Positions 8,338 to 18,517 of a DNA stretch of 64,000 bases are shown in pieces (the stretch's first letter is position 1; each line of letters opens with the position of its first letter). The stretch comes from Paraburkholderia humisilvae (lineage in GTDB: Bacteria > Pseudomonadota > Gammaproteobacteria > Burkholderiales > Burkholderiaceae), in the NCBI RefSeq assembly GCF_902859855.1, contig NZ_CADIKH010000001.1, positions 248,001-312,000 on the forward strand, in the 5' to 3' direction. Under the pieces are notes generated by a model, which saw nothing but the letters and a program-made list of their open reading frames with translations, was not told the DNA's origin and made no database searches. The position numbers and the translations under genes were made by a program.

Positions 8338-9288
8338 TCAGGCACGATCCGCGACACGTTCGCCGAGCAGGCCCGACGGACGGAACACCAGCACGATGAT
8401 CAGCACGATGAACGCAAATACGTCCTGGTAGTTACTGCCGAATACGCCGCCGGTCAGGTTGCCGACATAGCCCGCGCCGAGCTGCTCGATCAGGCCGAGC
8501 AGCACGCCGCCGACCATCGCGCCGCCAAGGTTGCCGATACCGCCCAGCACCGCCGCGGTGAACGCCTTCAGGCCCGGAATGAAGCCCATGTAAAAGTGCG
8601 CATTGCCGTATTCGGACGCGATCATCACGCCGGCCAGCGCGGCGAGCGCGGAGCCGATCATGAAGGTCGCCGAGATCACGAAGTTCGGGCTCACGCCCAT
8701 CAGGCTCGCGACGTTCGGATTTTCGGCGATCGCGCGCATCGCGCGGCCGAGCTTCGTTTTGTGCACGAGCAGCAGCAGACCGCCCATCACGAGGAAGGCG
8801 ACGACGATGATCACAATTTCAGTCATCGAGATCACGGCGCCGGGGTTCGTGTCGGTCGCCTTGATCACGTTGATCGGGTCGGTGGGCAGCAGCTGCGGAA
8901 AGGCGAGCGGATTGCGGCCCCAGATGATCATCGCGATCGTCTGCAGCAGGATCGACACACCGATTGCCGTGATCAGCGGTGCGAGACGTGGCGCACGGCG
9001 CAGCGGCCGGTACGCGACGCGCTCGATCGTGAAGCCAACCACCGCGCAAACGCAGGCGGCAATGATCAGCGCGATGGCGAGCGTCGCCACGTTGCCGAGG
9101 CCGGGAAAGTGATTCTGCAGCACGCCGATGGCCGACAACGAGACCATTGCGCCGATCATCAACACGTCGCCGTGCGCGAAATTGATGATGCCCAGAATGC
9201 CGTACACCATCGTGTAGCCCAGTGCGATGATCGCGTAGACGCTACCAAGCACCAGTCCGTTGATGATCTGCTGGATGAAAATATCCAT
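8338..9288 (-). CDS. livH: branched-chain amino acid ABC transporter permease LivH
   Basis: A 316-residue permease with about eight membrane segments. Family signatures are NGLVLGSVYAIIALGYTMVYGILGIINFAHGDVLM (cited here as the N-terminal region, residues 10-44) and the cytoplasmic loop RAMRAIAENPNVASLMGV. An AAGGAG sits seven bases upstream of the ATG. It heads the livHMGF run and is separated from livJ by about 225 bp that contain a terminator, so it probably has its own promoter or depends on read-through. Confidence 0.92.
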   Translation of the reverse strand: MDIFIQQIINGLVLGSVYAIIALGYTMVYGILGIINFAHGDVLMIGAMVSLSAIGVLQNHFPGLGNVATLAIALIIAACVCAVVGFTIERVAYRPLRRAPRLAPLITAIGVSILLQTIAMIIWGRNPLAFPQLLPTDPINVIKATDTNPGAVISMTEIVIIVVAFLVMGGLLLLVHKTKLGRAMRAIAENPNVASLMGVSPNFVISATFMIGSALAALAGVMIASEYGNAHFYMGFIPGLKAFTAAVLGGIGNLGGAMVGGVLLGLIEQLGAGYVGNLTGGVFGSNYQDVFAFIVLIIVLVFRPSGLLGERVADRA

Positions 9289-9465
9289 TTAATACTCCTT
9301 GGCCCGTGCGACTGGATTCACGTTCATCATCGGCCGGGGTGGCGGTGGTGAAGCACGGAATCGCAACGGCACTGCGGTACTGATGTAAAAGACCGGTAAG
9401 GGTTATTCGCATCGAACGTGCGTGCGGCTGGTTCGCAACAGCGCCCACGTTCGAAGCGGATGCAA

Positions 9466-9494
9466 AAACGGCACCGACGGATGGTTCGGTGCCG
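9466..9494 (-). terminator. rho-independent terminator after livJ
   Basis: On the minus strand, a nine-base-pair stem (arms 9486-9494 and 9470-9478) is followed by a run of five T residues just below 9470. It lies 20 bp past the livJ stop and probably makes livJ more highly expressed than livHMGF. Confidence 0.75.
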
Positions 9495-9513
9495 CCACGC
9501 TTTATTCCCGTCA

Positions 9514-10743
9514 TCACATCTTCACGACGTCGAGAACGGTCTTCTTGCCGTCCTTGAAGTCGTAAAGCGTAATGGCGCCTTCTTTCAAATCACCCTTGTC
9601 GTCGAATGCGATGTGGCCGATTACCCCGTTGTAATCGGTGGACGGCATCGCAGCCAGCACCTTGGGCGCGTCGATCGAATTGGCGCGCTTCATTGCGTCG
9701 ACGATCACGTATACAGCGTCATACGTGAACGGTGCGTAAATCTGCACCGGCGTGTGGAAGCGGTCGGTGTACTTCTTTTCGAAGTCCGCGCCCCGCTCCA
9801 TCTTCGAAAGCGCAAGTCCTGCTTCCGAACACACGAGGTTCTGTACGGCTTGCCCTGCCAGCTCCTCGACCTTGTCGGTGCACACGCCGTCGCCGCCAAG
9901 GATTTTTGCCCTGATACCGAGCGCCGCCGCCTGTCTGGTGAACGGTCCGCCCGTTGCGTCCATGCCGCCGTACATGATCACGTCCGGCTGAACGCTTTTG
10001 ATTCTGGTGAGAATGGCCCGGAAGTCGGTGGCCCGGTCATTCGTCGCTTCCCGCGCAACGATCGTCGCACCGCTCGCCTGCACGGTTTTCGCGAATTCAT
10101 CGGCGAGGCCCTTGCCGTACGCCGTTGCGTCGTCGACGACGGCGATCCGTTTCGCGTTCAACGCCTTCGTCGCGTAGTTGGCCAGCGCCGGGCCCTGCTG
10201 CGCGTCGGTCGCGACCACACGGTAGGTGGTCTTGAATCCCTGCTGCGTATACGCAGGATTCGTCGACGACGGCGAGATCTGCACGATGCCCGCATCGCTG
10301 TAGATCTTCGACGCCGGAATCGACACGCCGGAATTCAGATGCCCGACTACTGCCACCACGTGATCGTCAACGAGACGCTGAGCGACTTGCGTGCCCGTCT
10401 TCGGGTCACCTGCGTCGTCCTGCGCGTCGAGTTCCAACTGGATCTTGCGGCCGTCGATCGTCAGTCCCTGAGCGTTGATCTCCTCGACCGCGAGGCGCGC
10501 TCCGTTTTCGTTGTCCTTGCCAAGATGTGCAATCGGACCGGTCAACGGCGCCGCGTGGCCGATTTTCACCACAGTCGCCGGGTTTGCTCCACTATTTGTC
10601 CCGCCCGCACTCGCCGGCGCTGCCGCCGCGGTCGCGGTTGCCGACGCGGCCGTGCTCGCTTCCCCGTCGTTCTTCCTGCTGCACCCGGTCGACATCACGA
10701 CCGCGGCCGCGATAGACACGGCGAAAGCAAACTTGACATGCAT
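9514..10743 (-). CDS. livJ: branched-chain amino acid ABC transporter substrate-binding lipoprotein
   Basis: A 409-residue periplasmic binding protein of the Leu/Ile/Val (Peripla_BP_6) family. Typical segments are KIGHAAPLTGPIAHLGKD, GRKIQLELDAQDDAGDP, VGHLNSGVSIPAS and ISPSSTNPAYTQQ. The N terminus ends in a lipobox-like MSTGC (Cys about residue 21) followed by an Ala/Ser/Gly-rich linker, so it is predicted to be lipid-anchored. The start at 10743 has GGAG nine bases upstream; the frame upstream is open but has no signal peptide. It feeds the LivHMGF transporter downstream. Confidence 0.9.
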   Translation of the reverse strand: MHVKFAFAVSIAAAVVMSTGCSRKNDGEASTAASATATAAAAPASAGGTNSGANPATVVKIGHAAPLTGPIAHLGKDNENGARLAVEEINAQGLTIDGRKIQLELDAQDDAGDPKTGTQVAQRLVDDHVVAVVGHLNSGVSIPASKIYSDAGIVQISPSSTNPAYTQQGFKTTYRVVATDAQQGPALANYATKALNAKRIAVVDDATAYGKGLADEFAKTVQASGATIVAREATNDRATDFRAILTRIKSVQPDVIMYGGMDATGGPFTRQAAALGIRAKILGGDGVCTDKVEELAGQAVQNLVCSEAGLALSKMERGADFEKKYTDRFHTPVQIYAPFTYDAVYVIVDAMKRANSIDAPKVLAAMPSTDYNGVIGHIAFDDKGDLKEGAITLYDFKDGKKTVLDVVKM

Positions 10744-11229
10744 CAAATAGGTCTCCTGCGCCTTGCTCAATCCGATGTTCCGAAGCGCCTGAAGCCTTAA
10801 GAACGCGCGCATTGTAACTCCAATTATGGGATGGGCAATATTGTTGAATGCGCAGGGTTTTCCATCATTGCAACCACTTTTTGAGATCCGTATCGCGGGT
10901 TTGGCGCAACCCGGTTGCGATGCGTTATTTGTGCCACAGTTGCACCATTCCGGAAAACCTGCTGCCTTGCCCGTGAGCCTTGTGGTTGCTGGGAAAGCGC
11001 GAGCCTCAAAGGTTTCGAGCGCCTGCCGGGATACGCGCAGGCCACTCCAATTTACGCATTGTTTTGGTGCAAATCGCCACCACCACTGAGCCGTGAAGCA
11101 TCGATTTAAAAAGGGGTACGATAGCCGTTTACAGACCAAATTACGCCGCCAATTTCCCAAAAACTGTGCGGCCTGGCACATCCAAAACGGCTTCATCGCA
11201 TGATGTGGAACTTATTTTCGGCGAAACAC
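10744..11229. other. long upstream region of livJ, no gene seen
   Basis: Nearly 490 bp between livJ and the ispH terminator. No ORF here has coding character. On the minus strand, 10936-10921 reads TGGCAC with GC at the spacing of a sigma54 -24/-12 element, although the TT preceding the -12 GC is replaced by AC. The region is less GC-rich than its surroundings and probably holds the livJ promoter and a leader of roughly 165 nt. Confidence 0.35.
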
Positions 11230-11232
11230 GAT

Positions 11233-11262
11233 AAAAAAAAGCGCGCCCGCAAGGCGCGCTTT
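11233..11262 (-). terminator. rho-independent terminator after ispH
   Basis: GCGCGCC (11241-11247) and GGCGCGC (11253-11259) form a stem with a five-base loop. On the minus strand it is followed by eight T residues (11240-11233). It lies 36 bp past the ispH stop. Confidence 0.85.
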
Positions 11263-11297
11263 AGCTGCGGCGATCGCGTGCTCGCGATCGCACCCCA

Positions 11298-12257
11298 TCA
11301 GACGGGCAGACCCAACCCTCGAGGAAGCGGAAACGCAATGTTCTCCTCGATTCCGTCGAGCGCGCGCACGTTGCGCACGCCCATCTCGCGCAAGCGGCCG
11401 ATCACAGCTTGCGCGAGCGCTTCAGGCGCCGACGCGCCGGCTGTCACGCCAATGCGCTTCTTGTCGATGACCCATTTCAGGTCGATCTGGTCAGGTGAAT
11501 CGACCATATAGGCGGGCACGCCAAGCTTTTCCGCCAGCTCGCGCAGACGGTTCGAATTCGAACTATTCGGGCTGCCGACTACGATCACGACGTCGCACTG
11601 CGGCGCCATGAATTTCACGGCGTCCTGGCGGTTCTGCGTCGCGTAGCAGATGTCCTGCTTCTTCGGCTCGCGGATTTGCGGAAATTTAGTCTTCAGCGCC
11701 GCGATGATTTCGGCCGCGTCGTCAACCGACAGCGTGGTCTGCGTCACGTAGGCAATGCGGTCCGGATCGGCCAGCACGAGCGCCTGCACGTCTTCGATGT
11801 CTTCGACGAGATACATGCCTTGCTCGGTCTGGCCCATCGTGCCCTCGACCTCCGGGTGACCCTTGTGGCCGATCATCACGACATCGAAGCCTTCCGCGCG
11901 CATCTTCGCGACTTCGATATGCACCTTGGTCACAAGCGGACAGGTCGCGTCGTACACGCGCAATCCGCGCGACTCGGCCTCGGCACGCACCGCCTTCGAC
12001 ACGCCGTGCGCGCTGAAGATAACCGTGCTGCCCGACGGCACTTCGTCGAGCTGTTCGATGAAGATCGCCCCCTTTTTGCGCAGATCCTCGACGACATACG
12101 CGTTATGGACGATTTCATGGCGCACATAGATGGGTGAGCCATACAGTTTGATCGCGCGCTCGACGATCTCGATCGCGCGGTCGACGCCGGCACAGAACCC
12201 GCGCGGCTGCGCTAGCAGGATTTCCGTTTCGGCGAGAGTCGTATCCATGATGCTCAT
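11298..12257 (-). CDS. ispH: 4-hydroxy-3-methylbut-2-enyl diphosphate reductase
   Basis: A 319-residue Fe-S enzyme that makes IPP and DMAPP in the last step of the MEP isoprenoid pathway. The three cluster cysteines are in [23 protein letters not shown] and [23 protein letters not shown], the catalytic Glu-Thr segment (AYVTQTTLS) and [10 protein letters not shown] are also present. It starts two bases after fkpB ends, so the two are cotranscribed as in E. coli and other proteobacteria. The reading frame extends far upstream through fkpB, but only the start at 12257 (MSIMDTT) gives the family N terminus. Confidence 0.95.
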   Translation of the reverse strand: MSIMDTTLAETEILLAQPRGFCAGVDRAIEIVERAIKLYGSPIYVRHEIVHNAYVVEDLRKKGAIFIEQLDEVPSGSTVIFSAHGVSKAVRAEAESRGLRVYDATCPLVTKVHIEVAKMRAEGFDVVMIGHKGHPEVEGTMGQTEQGMYLVEDIEDVQALVLADPDRIAYVTQTTLSVDDAAEIIAALKTKFPQIREPKKQDICYATQNRQDAVKFMAPQCDVVIVVGSPNSSNSNRLRELAEKLGVPAYMVDSPDQIDLKWVIDKKRIGVTAGASAPEALAQAVIGRLREMGVRNVRALDGIEENIAFPLPRGLGLPV

Positions 12258-12259
12258 GT

Positions 12260-12715
12260 TTACAGGATTCCGATGATTTTCACTTCGAACGCGAGCGCCT
12301 GGCCGGCGAGCGGGTGATTGAAATCGAACAGGGCCGAGGTTTCGCCGACCTCTTTCAGCACGCCCGCGTAGCGTCCGCCGCCTGGCGCATTGAATTCGAC
12401 GAGATCGCCGGGAGAAAAATCCTCGCCCAGCATGCTGTTTTCGCGCAGCGTCGCGAGCGACACCCGCTGGATCAACTCCGGGTTGCGCGGGCCGAACGCC
12501 TGACCAGACACTAGCTGAAAGGTCGAATGGTGGCCGACCTTCAATCCCAGCAAAATATCCTCCAGCGGCGGTGCCAGTTGGCCCGCCCCTAGCAGCAGCG
12601 TAGCCGGCTTGTCGGCGAAGGTGTTGACGATCTCGGCGCCATCGGCAAGCGAAAGCCGGTAATGAAGCGTGACGTGCGAACCCGGTTTCACTTCGGAGAT
12701 GTCGATGATGCTCAT
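12260..12715 (-). CDS. fkpB: FKBP-type peptidyl-prolyl isomerase (FkpB/SlpA)
   Basis: A 151-residue SlpA-type FKBP isomerase. It has the split FKBP domain ([19 protein letters not shown] at the N terminus, [17 protein letters not shown] at the C terminus) with the inserted IF chaperone domain between. It is a cytoplasmic folding helper and the first gene of the fkpB-ispH pair. The start at 12715 (MSIIDISEV) is preferred over the in-frame start at 12748. It is divergent from radC across about 245 bp of very GC-rich DNA. Confidence 0.9.
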   Translation of the reverse strand: MSIIDISEVKPGSHVTLHYRLSLADGAEIVNTFADKPATLLLGAGQLAPPLEDILLGLKVGHHSTFQLVSGQAFGPRNPELIQRVSLATLRENSMLGEDFSPGDLVEFNAPGGGRYAGVLKEVGETSALFDFNHPLAGQALAFEVKIIGIL

Positions 12716-12960
12716 GCAGTACTCGTTCGGTCGGAATGCGCGAGGCACCGTTGCACCGTGTGCCTACGCCGCGGCGCCTCGCGCGCGCCCTGTAGGTGGC
12801 CGCGCGGCGCGACGCGCGCGGTGCTGCGCGTGTTGCCAGAACGCGCCGCGCAACGGTGCCCGGCGCAAAGCCTGTATTGTAAGCCACATATCCGGTGGCG
12901 GCTCGCACCACGCGCCTGCGGCGCGAGGCCGCGCAGCGCCGGACCGCGGGGGCCGCTGAC

Positions 12961-13713
12961 ATGGATGACGGTATCTGCATTGCCCACGAACACGCGGCGG
13001 CGCCCATGCTGCCGGCCCCGGAGAGCGCGCCGGCCGCTCGCCGCGAGGGCTTTCCACCGAAGCAGGACATGCCCCGTGAGCGGCTGCTCAAATTCGGGCC
13101 GGGCGCGCTGTCCAATTCAGACCTGATCGCACTGATCCTCGGCTCGGGGCTGCCCGGCCGCAACGTATTCGAAATGGCCCGCACGCTGGTCGAGCGCTTC
13201 GGGTCCATGCGCGCGATACTCAACGCGACCGAAAAGGACTTCACCGGGTTGCACGGCATCGGCCCCGCGAAAATCGCACAGTTGCTTGCGATCATCGAGA
13301 TGGTCCGCCGCGCGCTTCACGAGGAACTCGAACAGCGCTCGCTGCTCGACTCGCCGCAGGCCGTCGACGACTATCTGCGCCTGCGGATCGGCGGGCTGCC
13401 GCACGAGGTGTTCTACTGCCTTTATCTGGACGCGCGGCACCGGCTGATCCAGCCGGAAGAGCTCGCGCGCGGGTCGTTGACCCAGATGACGGTCTATCCG
13501 CGCGAAATCGTCCGGCGCGCGCTGCTGGTGAACGCGGCGGGCCTGATCGTCGCGCACAATCACCCGTCAGGCGCAGCCAGGCCGAGCGCCGCCGACCGCC
13601 AGTTGACCCGGCTGCTGCAACAGGCGCTTGCGCTCGTCGACGTGCGACTGCTCGATCATGTCGTGGTCGGCGCGAGGGACGTATACTCGTTCGCACGCAA
13701 CGGCCTGATCTGA
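12961..13713 (+). CDS. radC: RadC-family JAB-domain protein
   Basis: A 250-residue RadC family protein. An N-terminal helix-hairpin-helix-like region ([17 protein letters not shown]) is followed by a JAMM/MPN metal-binding motif ([16 protein letters not shown]) and the conserved [10 protein letters not shown]. Its role in DNA repair is disputed, and the domain predicts a zinc peptidase-like fold. The ATG at 12961 is used; the preceding in-frame residues are Arg/Ala-rich and have no family match. It lies upstream of rpmB, as is common in Proteobacteria. Confidence 0.9.
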   Translation: MDDGICIAHEHAAAPMLPAPESAPAARREGFPPKQDMPRERLLKFGPGALSNSDLIALILGSGLPGRNVFEMARTLVERFGSMRAILNATEKDFTGLHGIGPAKIAQLLAIIEMVRRALHEELEQRSLLDSPQAVDDYLRLRIGGLPHEVFYCLYLDARHRLIQPEELARGSLTQMTVYPREIVRRALLVNAAGLIVAHNHPSGAARPSAADRQLTRLLQQALALVDVRLLDHVVVGARDVYSFARNGLI

Positions 13714-13754
13714 GTCAGCGTCGGTGCCGCGCGTCCTTCCTGGCGGCAAAAAGT

Positions 13755-13784
13755 TTGATTTTGCGGGTTTTTTTCTGCTAGAAT
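13755..13784 (+). promoter_or_regulatory. sigma70 promoter of rpmB-rpmG
   Basis: TTGATT (13755-13760) and TAGAAT (13779-13784) are separated by 18 bp, including a T-rich stretch. The transcript would carry a leader of about 175 nt before rpmB. That leader includes a perfect hairpin, AACGTCC-CTAT-GGACGTT (13869-13886). Confidence 0.65.
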
Positions 13785-13968
13785 CGCGGTTTGCCTCTTT
13801 CCAAACCTGTAACCCTGTTCGAAGTAGCCTTCCAAGGCCTTCCGGAATTGACGGGAAACCAGCAGGCGAACGTCCCTATGGACGTTACCGCGGGTCGTCG
13901 CCAGTGCCTCATTCCAGGAAACTTAACGGCATTCGGGCTCAGAATTTAAGCGTATTAGGAGTGCTCTC

Positions 13969-14202
13969 ATGGCACGCGTATGCCAAGTAACTGGGAAAGC
14001 GCCGATGAGCGGCCACAACGTTTCCCACGCGAACAACAAGACCAATCGTCGTTTTCTTCCGAACCTGCAAAGCCGCCGTTTCTGGGTTGAAAGCGAGAAC
14101 CGTTGGGTGCGTCTGCGCGTTTCGACCGCCGGCATGCGCCTGATCGACAAGAACGGTATCGACGTAGTGCTCGCCGACCTGCGCGCACGCGGCGAAGTCT
14201 AA
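13969..14202 (+). CDS. rpmB: 50S ribosomal protein L28
   Basis: A 77-residue basic ribosomal protein. It starts with [33 protein letters not shown] (residues 1-33), the L28 signature, and ends in a conserved [19 protein letters not shown] tail. A TTAGGAG sequence precedes the ATG. It is followed after 10 bp by rpmG in the usual two-gene operon. Confidence 0.97.
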   Translation: MARVCQVTGKAPMSGHNVSHANNKTNRRFLPNLQSRRFWVESENRWVRLRVSTAGMRLIDKNGIDVVLADLRARGEV

Positions 14203-14212
14203 GGAGTCAATC

Positions 14213-14380
14213 ATGGCTAAAGGCGCACGCGACAAGATCAAGCTGGAATCGACCGCCGGCACCGGTCACTTCTATACGACCACCAAGAACAAGCGCAACA
14301 TGCCGGAAAAGATGGAGATCAAGAAGTTCGATCCCGTCGCCCGCAAGCATGTCGCTTACAAGGAAACCAAGATCAAGTAA
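14213..14380 (+). CDS. rpmG: 50S ribosomal protein L33
   Basis: A 55-residue L33 protein beginning [20 protein letters not shown] and continuing with [16 protein letters not shown] and [19 protein letters not shown]. It lacks the zinc-binding cysteines of C+ type L33, so it is the zinc-independent form. AAGGAG lies eight bases before the ATG. It is the second gene of the rpmBG operon and is followed by a terminator. Confidence 0.97.
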   Translation: MAKGARDKIKLESTAGTGHFYTTTKNKRNMPEKMEIKKFDPVARKHVAYKETKIK

Positions 14381-14400
14381 GTCTGGTTTCTTTATCCAGA

Positions 14401-14430
14401 ATGCCCCGCCCACGTGCGGGGCATTTTGTT
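14401..14430 (+). terminator. rho-independent terminator of rpmB-rpmG
   Basis: ATGCCCCGC (14401-14409) pairs perfectly with GCGGGGCAT (14416-14424) and is followed by TTTTGTTTT. It lies 20 bp past the rpmG stop. Confidence 0.88.
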
Positions 14431-14620
14431 TTGCGGACCGTTTCGACCATATTTAGAGTACCTGCCGCGCCGCGTCTGTCGCCCGGCGTCTCTTGCCTAT
14501 TCCTGCCGGTATTTGTCATTGGCCGTTTGGCCAGCTTTTCCTCGCGGTCCGCGGCGCGTATGCTCTTTGGTTTCTTACCGGCAAGCGGCCCGCCGCGCGC
14601 CGCGACAACAGGAACATGAG

Positions 14621-16228
14621 ATGCAGCAGATGAATTTCGATGTAGCGATTGTCGGAAGCGGCCTTGCCGGGTTGAGCGTCGCGCTGAACCTTGCCCGGTC
14701 GCGGCGCGTCGCGGTCATTGCAAAGCGCTCGTTGATGGATGGTGCGAGCGACTGGGCGCAAGGCGGTATTGCCGCAGTGCTGGATTCCGCCGACAGCGTC
14801 GAGAACCATGTACGCGATACGCTGATTGCGGGTGCCGGGCTATGCGACGAAGCGGCCACGCGCTTTATCGTCGAGCATGGCCGCGAAGCGATCGAATGGC
14901 TGATCGCGCAGGGCGTGCCGTTCACGAAAGACGACGCAGCCGAGCTCGGTTTTCACCTGACGCGCGAAGGCGGCCATAGCCATCGCCGCATCATTCACGC
15001 GGCGGATGCAACGGGCCACGCCGTCGTCGCCACGCTCAGCGAACAGGTGCGTACCCACCCCAACATCACGCTGCTCGAAGATTACTACGCGATCGATCTG
15101 ATCACGTCCGATCGCCTGGGCCTGCCGGGGCGCCGCTGTCACGGGCTCTACGCACTCGATCTGAAAAGCGGCCGCACCGTCACGGTCGAAGCGCCGCATA
15201 CGGTGCTCGCCACGGGCGGCGCGGGGAAAGTCTATCTGTACACGACCAACCCCGACACCGCGACCGGCGACGGCATCGCGATGGCATGGCGCGCCGGCTG
15301 CCGCGTCTCTAACATGGAGTTCATCCAGTTCCATCCGACCTGCCTGTTTCACCCTTACGCGAAGTCGTTCCTGATAACCGAAGCCGTGCGCGGCGAAGGC
15401 GGTCTGTTGAAACTGCCGGACGGCACCCGCTTCATGCCCGCCCACGACGAACGCGCCGAACTGGCGCCGCGCGACATCGTCGCCCGCGCGATCGACTTTG
15501 AGATCAAAAAGCGGGGTATCGACTGCGTCTATCTCGACATCAGCCACCAACCGGCCGCGTTCCTGCATGAGCACTTTCCGACTATCCTCGCGCGCTGCAT
15601 GGAGTTCGGCATCGACATCACGAAGCAGCCCATTCCGGTCGTACCGGCCGCGCACTACACGTGCGGCGGTGTCGTCACAGACCTCGCGGGCCGCACCGAC
15701 CTCACAGGGTTGTACGCGGTCGGGGAAACGTCATGCACGGGTCTGCACGGCGCGAACCGCCTCGCCAGCAATTCGCTGCTCGAGTGTCTGGTGATCGGCC
15801 GATCCACGGCTGCCGCGATCGAACAGGAAGGTTTTGGCGCAACCGTGCACGCGCCGTTGCCGGATTGGGACGAAAGTCGTGTATCGGACCCGGACGAAGA
15901 AGTGGTCGTCGCACACAACTGGGACGAGTTGCGCCGGCTGATGTGGAATTACGTCGGCATCGTGCGCACGGACAAGCGGCTCGCGCGTGCGAAGCATCGG
16001 GTCTCACTGCTGCGAGACGAGATCCACGAGTACTACGCGAACTTCAAGGTGAGCCGCGATCTGCTCGAATTACGCAACCTGGTCGATGTCGCGTCGCTGA
16101 TCGTCGAAGGAGCACGGTCGCGGCGCGAAAGCCGCGGCCTGCACTTTAGCCGCGACTGGCCGGCCGCATTGCCGAAGGCGCTGCCGACCGTGTTATCGCC
16201 CGAACCTGTGCCGAACCGGCACCTGTGA
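14621..16228 (+). CDS. nadB: L-aspartate oxidase
   Basis: A 535-residue FAD enzyme that oxidises L-aspartate to iminoaspartate, the first step of de novo NAD synthesis. It has the FAD motif [15 protein letters not shown] near residue 10, [39 protein letters not shown] (cited as a region around residues 200-222), MEFIQFHPT and the [13 protein letters not shown] segment. The start at 14621 places the FAD motif at the N terminus; upstream in-frame sequence is non-coding in character. It converges on nadA-nadC, which encode the next two pathway steps. Confidence 0.95.
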   Translation: MQQMNFDVAIVGSGLAGLSVALNLARSRRVAVIAKRSLMDGASDWAQGGIAAVLDSADSVENHVRDTLIAGAGLCDEAATRFIVEHGREAIEWLIAQGVPFTKDDAAELGFHLTREGGHSHRRIIHAADATGHAVVATLSEQVRTHPNITLLEDYYAIDLITSDRLGLPGRRCHGLYALDLKSGRTVTVEAPHTVLATGGAGKVYLYTTNPDTATGDGIAMAWRAGCRVSNMEFIQFHPTCLFHPYAKSFLITEAVRGEGGLLKLPDGTRFMPAHDERAELAPRDIVARAIDFEIKKRGIDCVYLDISHQPAAFLHEHFPTILARCMEFGIDITKQPIPVVPAAHYTCGGVVTDLAGRTDLTGLYAVGETSCTGLHGANRLASNSLLECLVIGRSTAAAIEQEGFGATVHAPLPDWDESRVSDPDEEVVVAHNWDELRRLMWNYVGIVRTDKRLARAKHRVSLLRDEIHEYYANFKVSRDLLELRNLVDVASLIVEGARSRRESRGLHFSRDWPAALPKALPTVLSPEPVPNRHL

Positions 16229-16337
16229 ATATTCGCCCAAGTAAAAGGCCATCGCGCACCCCAAACGGTATTGCCGCGACAGCCTTTTCCTGGGGCCGCG
16301 CCGCCTTTGCCTCGGCGCGACAGACTCAGGCTGGCGG

Positions 16338-17243
16338 CTAGATGATACGCATCGAATAATCGGTCGCTCGCACGTCTTTCGTCAGTGCGCCAACCGAAAT
16401 ACGGTCGACGCCGGTCTCGGCAATCGTGCGGATCGTCTCGAAGTTCACGCCTCCTGACACCTCGAGCACCGCTCGTCCCGCCGTGACACGCACCGCGTCG
16501 CGCATCGCTTCGAATGAGAAGTTATCGAGCAGCACCGAACGGGCACCATGCGCAAGCGCTATGTCGAGTTGATCAAGCGTTTCAACTTCGATCTGAACCG
16601 GCACCTTCGCGTCCAATGCCAGTGCGGCATCCATTGCGGCGGCCACGCCGCCCGCCGCGGCGATATGGTTTTCCTTGATCAGAATCCCGTCGTACAGCGC
16701 GAGCCGCTGATTCGCGCCGCCGCCCACACGCACCGCGTACTTCTGCGCGAGCCGCAGTCCCGGCAATGTCTTGCGCGTATCGAGCACCCGTGCGCGCGTG
16801 TGGCTGATCGCGTCGGCGAAACGCCGCGTCGCCGTCGCAACACCGGACAGCATCTGCAGGAAGTTCAATGCGTTGCGCTCAGCCGTCAGGAGCGAACGCG
16901 CCGGGCCGCGCAACGCGCAGACCGTCGTGTCGGCCGTCATCCGGTCGCCTTCCCGATAACGCCAGCGCACATCGATACGCGGATCGACGCGGCGCATTAC
17001 TTCGTTGAACCACATCACGCCGCACAACACCGCCTCTTCGCGGACGATGATTCGCGCATCGCGCATCTCATCGGCCGGCACGAGGCGCCCGGTCAGGTCG
17101 CCGCTGCCCACGTCCTCGGCAAGCGCGTCCGCCACGTTACGCGCGAGCGCTGCATCGAACGCGTCGCCGTATTGCGCACGTATTTCCTCAAAGAGCGGCG
17201 ACACCACGTCGCCCAGATAGTTAGGCTGCCCGCCAGCACCCAT
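16338..17243 (-). CDS. nadC: nicotinate-nucleotide diphosphorylase (quinolinate phosphoribosyltransferase)
   Basis: A 301-residue enzyme that makes nicotinate mononucleotide from quinolinate and PRPP. Signatures are EDVGSGDLTGRL, the DTRKTLPGLR phosphate-binding motif, VGGGANQRLALYDGILIKENH and VSGGVNFETI. Its ATG overlaps the nadA stop (TGATG), so translation is coupled. The start at 17243 ([11 protein letters not shown]) gives the usual length. Confidence 0.95.
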   Translation of the reverse strand: MGAGGQPNYLGDVVSPLFEEIRAQYGDAFDAALARNVADALAEDVGSGDLTGRLVPADEMRDARIIVREEAVLCGVMWFNEVMRRVDPRIDVRWRYREGDRMTADTTVCALRGPARSLLTAERNALNFLQMLSGVATATRRFADAISHTRARVLDTRKTLPGLRLAQKYAVRVGGGANQRLALYDGILIKENHIAAAGGVAAAMDAALALDAKVPVQIEVETLDQLDIALAHGARSVLLDNFSFEAMRDAVRVTAGRAVLEVSGGVNFETIRTIAETGVDRISVGALTKDVRATDYSMRII

Positions 17244-18379
17244 CACGCGGCCCCCACGTTCGTAAACAGCGCGCCATCGCGCGCGAGGTCGCCGCTCGCC
17301 TGCACGCGCTTCTTGTGACGGGCGGCGAAATCCAGCATCCGGTCGATCGGCAACTTCGCGCGCGCGCCGATATCCGGATCGACGAAGATTTCGTTCTGGC
17401 CACGCTCGAGCACGTCGGCGAGATTGGCGAGACCGTTCATCGCCATCCATGGGCAGTGCGCGCAGCTCTTGCAGGTCGCACTGTTGCCGGCGGTCGGCGC
17501 TTCGATAAATGTCTTGCCAGGCGCCGCAAGCCGCATCTTGTGCAAAATGCCGAGATCCGTCGCGACGATGAAGTGCGTCGCATCGAGTCGTCGAGCCGCA
17601 TCGATCAGCTGCGTGGTCGATCCGACCACGTCAGCCTGCGCGACCACGCTTTCCGGCGATTCCGGATGAACAAGCACTTTCGCGTGCGGATAGTCCGCGC
17701 GCAGCACATCGAGCTCGATGCCTTTGAACTCGTCGTGGACAAGACACGAGCCTTGCCACAGCAACATATCCGCACCCGTCTTCTTCTGGATGTAGCTGCC
17801 CAGATGGCGGTCCGGCGCCCAGATGATCTTTTCACCGCGCGCATGCAAGTCGGCGACGATCTCGAGCCCGATCGACGACGTCACCATCCAGTCCGCGCGC
17901 GCCTTCACCGCGGCGCTCGTATTCGCATAGACAACCACCGTGCGGTCGGGATGGGCATCGCAAAACGCCGAGAACTCATCTGCCGGGCAACCCAGATCGA
18001 GCGAGCAGGTCGCATCGAGATCCGGCATCAGGATCCGCTTGCCTGGGCTCAGAATTTTCGCCGTTTCGCCCATGAACCGAACCCCGGCGACCACCAGCGT
18101 CTGCGCCTCATGATCGCGGCCGAAGCGCGCCATTTCGAGCGAATCGGCCACGCACCCGCCGGTTTCGTCAGCGAGCTCCTGCAACTCCGCGTCGACGTAG
18201 TAGTGCGCAACAAGCACAGCCTTTTCGCGCTTGAGCAACGCGCGAATGCGTTCCTTCAGCGCAAGTCGTTCTTCGGCGGACGGCGTCTGCGGAACCTTGG
18301 CCCACGCTTCGCCGATACCGCAGGTCATCCCTTGCGCAAGCGGGCGGTCGTACTCGATGGTCCTGATTACCTGATTCAT
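17243..18379 (-). CDS. nadA: quinolinate synthase
   Basis: A 378-residue 4Fe-4S enzyme condensing iminoaspartate with dihydroxyacetone phosphate to quinolinate. Motifs include [44 protein letters not shown] and the cysteine-rich [14 protein letters not shown]. The mRNA reads AGGAA-ATG-ATG; the second ATG (18379) has better spacing from the Shine-Dalgarno than the first (18382). It is the first gene of nadA-nadC. Confidence 0.95.
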   Translation of the reverse strand: MNQVIRTIEYDRPLAQGMTCGIGEAWAKVPQTPSAEERLALKERIRALLKREKAVLVAHYYVDAELQELADETGGCVADSLEMARFGRDHEAQTLVVAGVRFMGETAKILSPGKRILMPDLDATCSLDLGCPADEFSAFCDAHPDRTVVVYANTSAAVKARADWMVTSSIGLEIVADLHARGEKIIWAPDRHLGSYIQKKTGADMLLWQGSCLVHDEFKGIELDVLRADYPHAKVLVHPESPESVVAQADVVGSTTQLIDAARRLDATHFIVATDLGILHKMRLAAPGKTFIEAPTAGNSATCKSCAHCPWMAMNGLANLADVLERGQNEIFVDPDIGARAKLPIDRMLDFAARHKKRVQASGDLARDGALFTNVGAA

Positions 18380-18458
18380 CATTTCCTCAGTCCAGACAAG
18401 TGCATCTGAAACGCGGCCATCGACGTTATCCACGTCGTATTCGAAGGCCCAGAATGCG

Positions 18459-18484
18459 AAAAACCCCGCCAACGCGGGGTTTTT
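18459..18484 (-). terminator. rho-independent terminator after the desaturase gene
   Basis: CCCCGC (18464-18469) and GCGGGG (18474-18479) form a stem with a four-base loop, flanked by A5 on the left and T5 on the right, so it can work on either strand. It lies about 35 bp past the desaturase stop and upstream of nadA. Confidence 0.82.
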
Positions 18485-18517
18485 GACGTAAACCGAAGTT
18501 TAATGGATTTCGTCGTG

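Noticed and set aside
9418..10800. A 460-codon plus-strand frame opposite livJ
   Set aside because: It is antisense to a gene with clear family motifs, and its composition is typical of a high-GC shadow frame.
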